From assembly GCA_036276195.1 (NCBI GenBank), contig DATBED010000010.1:1-10840 (forward strand): 10,840 nt of DNA, in the 5' to 3' direction. Origin of the DNA: DATBED01 sp036276195. Lineage in GTDB: Bacteria > Patescibacteriota > Saccharimonadia > Saccharimonadales > UBA4665. A program made the position numbers and the translations under genes. The notes under the pieces are model-generated. The model was given only the letters and a program-made list of their open reading frames with translations, did not search any database and was not told where the DNA came from. Below are positions 6,927-10,840 of the stretch, piece after piece. Each line of letters starts with the position of its first letter. The stretch's first letter is position 1.

Positions 6927-7931
6927 CTAGGTCTCCAGCACGGGGAGTTTGATGGTGAAGGTGGCGCCTTCGCCCTGGGTGCTGCTAACGGAAATTTCAC
7001 CGCCGTGTTGCTCGATGATTTGCTGGGCTATAGATAAGCCTAGGCCATAGCCGGTTTCTGAGCCGGAACTGGTGCGCGAGTGGTCGGCTCGGTAAAAACG
7101 CTCGAAAATGTGCGGCAGGTCAGAGGCGCGCATGCCCGGGCCCTTATCGCGCACGCTCAGGTAGCCGTAACCACCTTTAGAGACACCTTCCAGGTAAATC
7201 GTGTCGCCTTCTTTGCCGTACTTGATGGCATTATCAATCAATATGGCCACGGCTTGGGTTAGGCTGGCCGGGTCGCCCAATACTTGAATCTTAGGTACCG
7301 AGTCTTCGAAAGAAATCTGTTTGGCTTGGGCCGGCTTGATAAACTGGTTCATGGCTTCGTTGGCTACCTCACCTAGTAGCACCGGTTTTTGCTGGATCTG
7401 CTGGCCGTCGGCGCGGGTTAATCGCAGTAAGCCATCAGACAACTTTTCTAGTTTAATCGCTTCCTCAAGGTTACTTTTGATGACATTTTTGGCGTCGGCC
7501 AGGCCTAACTTCGGTTTGCGCAAGGCTACTTCGTTACGCGTACGAATAGCCGTCAAAGGGGTGCGCAGCTCATGTGAGGCATCTGAAGCAAAACGGGCTT
7601 GGGCTTCCATGGCCTCCTCGATTGGCTGCAGCGTGCGTCGGGCTAAGTAGTAACTGACAGCGCCACCTATTATAAGCACCAGTAAATTGATCAAGATTAT
7701 GCGTATCAGTAATTCATGCCGTCCTTCAGAGATACGTTGCCGGAAGAACTGGTCGAAGGGCCCGGGGGCCTCAAACTGGTCTATGTACAGCGAACGCGGT
7801 GGCAGCTGCCGCCCAATGGCATGGGCGCTGGTATTGTACAAAACAAAGCTAAAACCAATACTCATGATCATTATGATGGCCAGGTAGGAGACGGTTAGCC
7901 GGCCTGTGGGGGAGCGCAAAAATTTCTTCAC
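6927..7931 (-). CDS. Two-component sensor histidine kinase
   Basis: A membrane sensor that autophosphorylates and passes phosphate to the response regulator encoded just upstream. Of 334 residues, TM1 is about 13-32, an extracytoplasmic loop of about 40 residues follows (33-73), and TM2 is about 74-96. Only some 24 residues separate TM2 from the phosphoacceptor His120 in DASHELRTPL, too few for a full HAMP domain, so signal relay is by a short helix. The HATPase domain shows Asn234 in ILIDNAIKYG (N box), DKGPGM at 262-267 (G1), FERF at 276-279 (F box) and GYGLGL at 294-299 (G2). The start is GTG at 7931, sharing four bases (GTGA) with the regulator stop, hence coupled translation. The signal sensed is unknown. 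The ABC operon is separated by one gene and on the opposite strand, so a link is only speculation. Confidence 0.95.
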   Translation of the reverse strand: MKKFLRSPTGRLTVSYLAIIMIMSIGFSFVLYNTSAHAIGRQLPPRSLYIDQFEAPGPFDQFFRQRISEGRHELLIRIILINLLVLIIGGAVSYYLARRTLQPIEEAMEAQARFASDASHELRTPLTAIRTRNEVALRKPKLGLADAKNVIKSNLEEAIKLEKLSDGLLRLTRADGQQIQQKPVLLGEVANEAMNQFIKPAQAKQISFEDSVPKIQVLGDPASLTQAVAILIDNAIKYGKEGDTIYLEGVSKGGYGYLSVRDKGPGMRASDLPHIFERFYRADHSRTSSGSETGYGLGLSIAQQIIEQHGGEISVSSTQGEGATFTIKLPVLET

Positions 7932-8602
7932 GAGGCGTTGACCTTGTAGCCAAAGCCGCGCACGGTCTGGATTAGTTCCGGCCCTTTAAATGGCCGGTCG
8001 ACCTTGTCGCGCAGGTACTTTATAAAAACCTCGACCGTGTTTGGCAAAATATCGGCGTCAAAGTCCCAAACGTGCGTCATAATATTGTTTTTGCTAAGCA
8101 CCTTGCCCTTATTGCGCAGCAGGTATTCCAACACGGCGTACTCTTTTTGCGATAGGTTGATTGGCTGGCCACGCCGTTTTACTTCGCTGGTTATGGTGTT
8201 TAGCGTCAAATCGCCGGCACCTAAGACCTCACCGATCGATTCGTTGGGCCGACGCAGGAGGGCGCGGATGCGGGCCAGCAATTCTTCGAAAGAGAAGGGC
8301 TTAATCATGTAGTCGTCGGCACCAGTGTTGAGACCGCGCACTCGGTCGGGCACTTGGTCGCGGGCGGTCAACATTAAAATGCGAGTATGGTTGGCATCGT
8401 CGCGTAATTTGCGCGCAATCTCGAAGCCGTTCATTCCGGGCAGCATGATGTCTAGAATAAGCAGGTCATAGTCATCGTTGCTAGCACTCAAATAACCTTC
8501 TTCGCCCTCAAAGGCCAGGTCGACAGCGAAGGATTCTTGTTCTAAGCCTTCTTTTATAGCTTGGGCAATGGTGTGGTCATCTTCTACCACCAGTATTCTC
8601 AT
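7928..8602 (-). CDS. OmpR/PhoB-type response regulator
   Basis: A cytoplasmic DNA-binding regulator of 224 residues phosphorylated by the adjacent kinase. The receiver domain has the acidic pocket Glu7-Asp8-Asp9 in MRILVVEDD, the phosphorylated Asp51 in LLILDIMLPGMNG, Thr79 in MLTARD and Lys101 in YMIKPF. The C-terminal winged helix (about 125-222) ends with the usual TVEVFIKYLRDKVD and TVRGFGYKV segments. The frame is open further upstream to 8638, but family alignment needs only the ATG at 8602, which begins MRILVVEDD directly. No Shine-Dalgarno precedes it; instead a TATACT box ends 7 bases upstream, so the message is probably leaderless. It is first in the operon and overlaps the kinase by four bases. 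Confidence 0.96.
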   Translation of the reverse strand: MRILVVEDDHTIAQAIKEGLEQESFAVDLAFEGEEGYLSASNDDYDLLILDIMLPGMNGFEIARKLRDDANHTRILMLTARDQVPDRVRGLNTGADDYMIKPFSFEELLARIRALLRRPNESIGEVLGAGDLTLNTITSEVKRRGQPINLSQKEYAVLEYLLRNKGKVLSKNNIMTHVWDFDADILPNTVEVFIKYLRDKVDRPFKGPELIQTVRGFGYKVNAS

Positions 8603-8609
8603 AACATTC

Positions 8610-8638
8610 AGTATAGATTCACAAACCTTAAAGTCCAC
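8610..8638 (-). promoter_or_regulatory. Promoter of the two-component operon
   Basis: On the minus strand GTGGAC (8638-8633), a 17-base spacer and TATACT (8615-8610). The -10 is identical to that of the kinase-ahcY promoter and the -35 differs from it at one base (TTGGAC there). Start of transcription should fall at the ATG of 8602. The -35 matches the sigma70 consensus poorly, so the -10 carries most of the evidence. Confidence 0.45.
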
Positions 8639-8701
8639 TTAAAATGATAAGGATGGTGGTTAGCGTTTTAGGAGTTATAGACTGCGGCGTAATGCTATTG
8701 C

Positions 8702-8730
8702 TTGCAAAAATTACTATGTACAGGCACAAT
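8702..8730 (+). promoter_or_regulatory. Possible promoter of the 8759 gene
   Basis: TTGCAA (8702-8707), a 17-base spacer and CACAAT (8725-8730) each match the sigma70 consensus at four of six positions. Transcription would start near 8737, leaving a leader of about 22 bases that includes AGAGG at 8749-8753. This is weaker than the other promoters listed. Confidence 0.3.
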
Positions 8731-8758
8731 TCACTAATACTTAACTTAAGAGGTAGTT

Positions 8759-9511
8759 ATGCCCGACCCAGTTATGAGACCAAGCTTACTTGAAGTTGGG
8801 ATCGTGCCGGCTAGTCCACTTTCAGAAGGCGAACCACAAGACGAGACGCTGCTTCAAGAAATTGAGGACGCCCGTAGGCCGCATGAGATTGCCGAACTCG
8901 CGGACCGAGCCTGGCACGACAGGCTCTTACAGCATGAAACAACGATTGTTGATCGTGATGGCGAAGATTATCAAAAGTACCGCGAATACCTGGCGGTTGA
9001 AAAAGCATATGATGACGAGCAAGAGGGTCGCGGGCCAGACGCAATGACGCTTAGCGAGTACGAACTGATGCGGCTGCATGAGTATCACGGCATGGATAAA
9101 CATCCTAATTACGCCGTAACAAATGGTTTCGTGGCCCAGTTCGCTTTGGCTTCGGTGAGGCAGCACAAATACGCCAAACGGCAGGCAGGGGCTCTGGTTG
9201 CGTTTAAGCATTACACAAAACGGAACGTAGAAATACTAGAAGGTGAACTGTCTGACGAGGATCGCGAAATTTATAAACCCCTGACACCGTTAGCAACGGA
9301 AGTTTACCGAGCACAAGCATTAGCTGCAGATCCAGAAGCTCGGACTTTATCGGATCGCTACAAAGTTCTGGAGGCTATATTTCAAAAGCGTTGGGCAGTT
9401 GATACGCTGGCTAAAATTCTTGGCACAGAAATTGATGAGGAGTTCGGCAGAGTTAATATGCAAGCTCTGGCCAATTTTGTTGAGCGATTCGGCTATAATA
9501 TTACCATCTAG
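8759..9511 (+). CDS. Hypothetical soluble charged protein
   Basis: I do not recognise a family for this 250-residue protein. It has no membrane helix, no signal peptide and no cysteine. Residues 20-95 are strongly acidic and helical-looking, rich in Glu, Asp and Gln. Residues 97-120 (MTLSEYELMRLHEYHGMD and on) are rich in His, Tyr and Leu. The remainder is predicted helical, with a basic patch near residues 134-155 (RQHKYAKRQ, FKHYTKRN). AGAGG 5 bases before the ATG supports the start. It stands alone, divergent from the two-component operon across a 156-base gap, and is followed 93 bases later by the DUF998 gene. Codon use is more mixed than in the metabolic genes. Confidence 0.75.
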   Translation: MPDPVMRPSLLEVGIVPASPLSEGEPQDETLLQEIEDARRPHEIAELADRAWHDRLLQHETTIVDRDGEDYQKYREYLAVEKAYDDEQEGRGPDAMTLSEYELMRLHEYHGMDKHPNYAVTNGFVAQFALASVRQHKYAKRQAGALVAFKHYTKRNVEILEGELSDEDREIYKPLTPLATEVYRAQALAADPEARTLSDRYKVLEAIFQKRWAVDTLAKILGTEIDEEFGRVNMQALANFVERFGYNITI

Positions 9512-9570
9512 TCATATTGATGAATAAATGATGCATTCTTGGCATGCTGTTGGAGTTAGGGTGAGTAATT

Positions 9571-9598
9571 TTGTCGGGCACTTGCTTAATGATATAAA
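9571..9598 (+). promoter_or_regulatory. Promoter of the DUF998 gene
   Basis: TTGTCG (9571-9576), a 16-base spacer and TATAAA (9593-9598), which ends 6 bases before the ATG at 9605. The A of the start codon is therefore the likely first transcribed base. No Shine-Dalgarno is present in the short interval. Confidence 0.6.
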
Positions 9599-9604
9599 TT
9601 AAAC

Positions 9605-10261
9605 ATGAAAACCCCCCAGGCCGTCACGACCTTCAATGACCGCTACCCTTTAATCGGGCCGAGTTTTTGGATTGTCAGCCTACAGTATTTTCTTATCCAG
9701 CTAATAGCCGCTTTGGCTTGGGCCAGGCCCTACAGCTTGAGCCGCAATACCATCAGCGATCTGGGCAACACGGCTTGCGCCCAGTATGGCAGCCGTTTCG
9801 TTTGTTCACCGTTACACCTATTAATGAATGTGTCGTTTGTGCTATTGGGCTGCACCATGATTGCCGGTTCCTCGCTGATCTACCAGGAATTTCGCGAAGG
9901 CAAAGCGGCCATCGTGGGCTTTGCCTTCATGACCATAGCCGGCCTTGGTACTATCCTGGTCGGGCTGTTCCCCGAAAACACCATCGGACCGCTTCACTTG
10001 AGCGGCGCGGCGCTGGTATTCTTGATTGGCAACTTGGGCATAATCATTTTGGGAATCAGCCTCGACATCCCCAAACCCTTGCGTCTTTACACAATTTTAT
10101 CGGGAATAGTCGCGCTGTCAGCCACCATACTTTTCTTTATTCACCAAAACCTCGGCCTTGGCAGCGGCGGCATAGAACGCTTCGCCGCCTACCCTCAAAC
10201 AATCTGGCTAATAATCTTCGGCCTCTACATGGGCCGCCGCCACCTCCAAAAGAGCGGCTGA
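9605..10261 (+). CDS. DUF998 family integral membrane protein
   Basis: A 218-residue membrane protein with six predicted helices at about 17-37, 66-90, 98-120, 127-150, 158-180 and 193-210. Conserved-looking features match DUF998: NTISDLGNT in the first loop, SPLHLLMNVSFVLLG at the second helix, LVGLFPENT after the third, HLSGAALVFLIGN in the fourth, and RFAAYPQTIWLIIFGLYMG in the sixth. The family has no settled biochemical role. Two cysteines in the first loop (CAQYGSRFVC) could form a disulfide outside the cell. The ATG at 9605 has no Shine-Dalgarno but lies right after a TATAAA box. The gene stands alone between an unknown gene and a regulator. Confidence 0.85.
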   Translation: MKTPQAVTTFNDRYPLIGPSFWIVSLQYFLIQLIAALAWARPYSLSRNTISDLGNTACAQYGSRFVCSPLHLLMNVSFVLLGCTMIAGSSLIYQEFREGKAAIVGFAFMTIAGLGTILVGLFPENTIGPLHLSGAALVFLIGNLGIIILGISLDIPKPLRLYTILSGIVALSATILFFIHQNLGLGSGGIERFAAYPQTIWLIIFGLYMGRRHLQKSG

Positions 10262-10320
10262 ATTAACTCTTGATCTCCTGGAAGAGTCGCCCACACATAC
10301 TTAACAATATATTGATATAG

Positions 10321-10349
10321 TTTACAAGGCAAGCAGAGAAGTCTATAAT
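10321..10349 (+). promoter_or_regulatory. Strong sigma70-type promoter before the 10379 regulator
   Basis: TTTACA (10321-10326), a 17-base spacer and a perfect TATAAT (10344-10349), the closest match to consensus in the window. Transcription would start near 10356, giving a leader of about 23 bases that contains AAGGA at 10371-10375. Confidence 0.75.
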
Positions 10350-10378
10350 ATAAAGCAATCATCTATTGAGAAGGAAAT

Positions 10379-10840
10379 ATGAGCGTGAGAGCTGAAAGAA
10401 CTGAAGCTACAGATGAGGTGGCGTCGTCACTTTCTCCTCTTTATGTCGTAGAGGGAAGTATAAGTGAGTTTGAGCCTGACCCATTTGTAGCGAACTTGCA
10501 GGCACTAGACTTAGGTTTAAGTCCCGATCTTACCGATGTGTGTAGGCGCATGGCGTAGGGTAAAACCAACCCGCAAATTATTGCTGAATTAGGTACTTCC
10601 CAAAGCGCCCTTGATCGCGACATAAGTAAAATCATACTCGAACTAGGGGTGGCGGATCGACAAGACGTTATACGCATCTTGGGCAGTGCTCCAAATGACA
10701 GCCGGGCAGCCAACATAACCAAGCTTGAAGATATAGAAATACAGATTGTCGAGCAAATGATTGAAGGCCTATATTGGCCCAAAGACATAGCCAGGAAACT
10801 TCCAGTGGGATCAATAACTGTCAAAAAGCGATTGAGGGAA
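10379..10840 (+). pseudogene. Tandem LuxR-like HTH regulator with in-frame TAG, cut by the window edge
   Basis: From the ATG at 10379 (AAGGA 3 bases upstream, strong promoter before that) the frame gives 59 residues, a TAG at 10556-10558, then 94 more sense codons to the right edge. Across the stop the reading is continuous with a LuxR/GerE-like helix-turn-helix: CRRMA before the stop, then GKTNPQIIAELGTSQSALD (61-79) and a scaffold like LELGVADRQDVIRIL (87-101). A second similar unit, VEQMIEGLYWPKDIARKL then SITVKKRLRE, spans 124-154. The stop falls just before the conserved Gly of the first unit; the second unit has Glu (E129) there, so GAG to TAG is a likely change. TAG is a normal stop in this window. 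It may be a decayed gene, a sequencing error, or a 59-residue product by itself. The 3' end is outside. Confidence 0.65.

Noticed and set aside
8644..8793. A 49-codon frame with a hydrophobic N-terminus, running into the 8759 gene in another frame.
   Set aside because: It has no ribosome binding site, covers the promoter region of the response regulator, and overlaps a better-supported gene start. The hydrophobic stretch could come from T-rich intergenic sequence.
10266..10287. Inverted repeat ACTCTT and AAGAGT after the DUF998 gene, a possible terminator.
   Set aside because: The stem is only 6 base pairs with a 10-base loop, and no T-run follows, so an intrinsic terminator is not supported.
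10556..10558. Genome-wide reassignment of TAG to a sense codon.
   Set aside because: TAG ends the acetyltransferase, SAH hydrolase, permease, DUF5666-like, histidine kinase and two other genes at family-appropriate lengths or neat junctions, so it is a working stop here.
10441..10824. A 127-codon frame on the minus strand opposite the last gene.
   Set aside because: It has no ribosome binding site or family-like sequence. The + strand frame has a strong promoter and HTH motifs, so this is a shadow.

Overview
The window looks like a compact bacterial chromosome segment of roughly balanced GC. Genes are packed with overlaps of 1 to 20 bases, and I see no RNA genes, CRISPR arrays or insertion sequences. 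TGA and TAG both end confidently identified genes (for example the riboflavin kinase and response regulator end in TGA, the SAH hydrolase and permease in TAG). This rules out the UGA-as-glycine code of Gracilibacteria and Absconditabacteria. Short intergenic regions, Gly/Ser-rich extracytoplasmic segments, a stand-alone riboflavin kinase domain and many small unassigned proteins would fit a Patescibacteria/CPR member such as Saccharibacteria. That placement is inference, not something the sequence proves.

Layout. Positions 1-992 (+): a GNAT acetyltransferase, open at the left edge, and a stand-alone riboflavin kinase domain, overlapping by one base. Positions 1098-3340 (-): a PfkB-family (probably adenosine) kinase followed by S-adenosylhomocysteine hydrolase, also overlapping by one base. 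Together they could clear SAH and the adenosine it releases. Positions 3466-6093 (+): a three-gene MacB-like ABC operon (permease, ATPase, membrane-anchored DUF5666-like protein) with unusual glycine-rich extracytoplasmic segments in both membrane partners. Positions 6161-6925 (+): an unassigned protein with two Asp-rich motifs that recall class I isoprenoid synthases. Positions 6927-8602 (-): an OmpR-type response regulator and its histidine kinase, overlapping by four bases. Positions 8759-9511 (+): an unrecognised soluble, charged protein. Positions 9605-10261 (+): a six-helix DUF998 membrane protein. Positions 10379-10840 (+): a regulator with two LuxR-like helix-turn-helix units, interrupted by an in-frame TAG and running off the right edge.

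Most notable points: (1) four genes have a sigma70-like -10 box 6-8 bases upstream of the start codon and no Shine-Dalgarno, which suggests leaderless transcripts; other genes in the window have ordinary Shine-Dalgarno leaders; (2) the premature TAG lies in the first of two helix-turn-helix units, behind the strongest promoter in the window; (3) the glycine-rich ABC/DUF5666 operon; (4) the possible isoprenoid-synthase-fold protein, whose arginine codon use differs from its neighbours.
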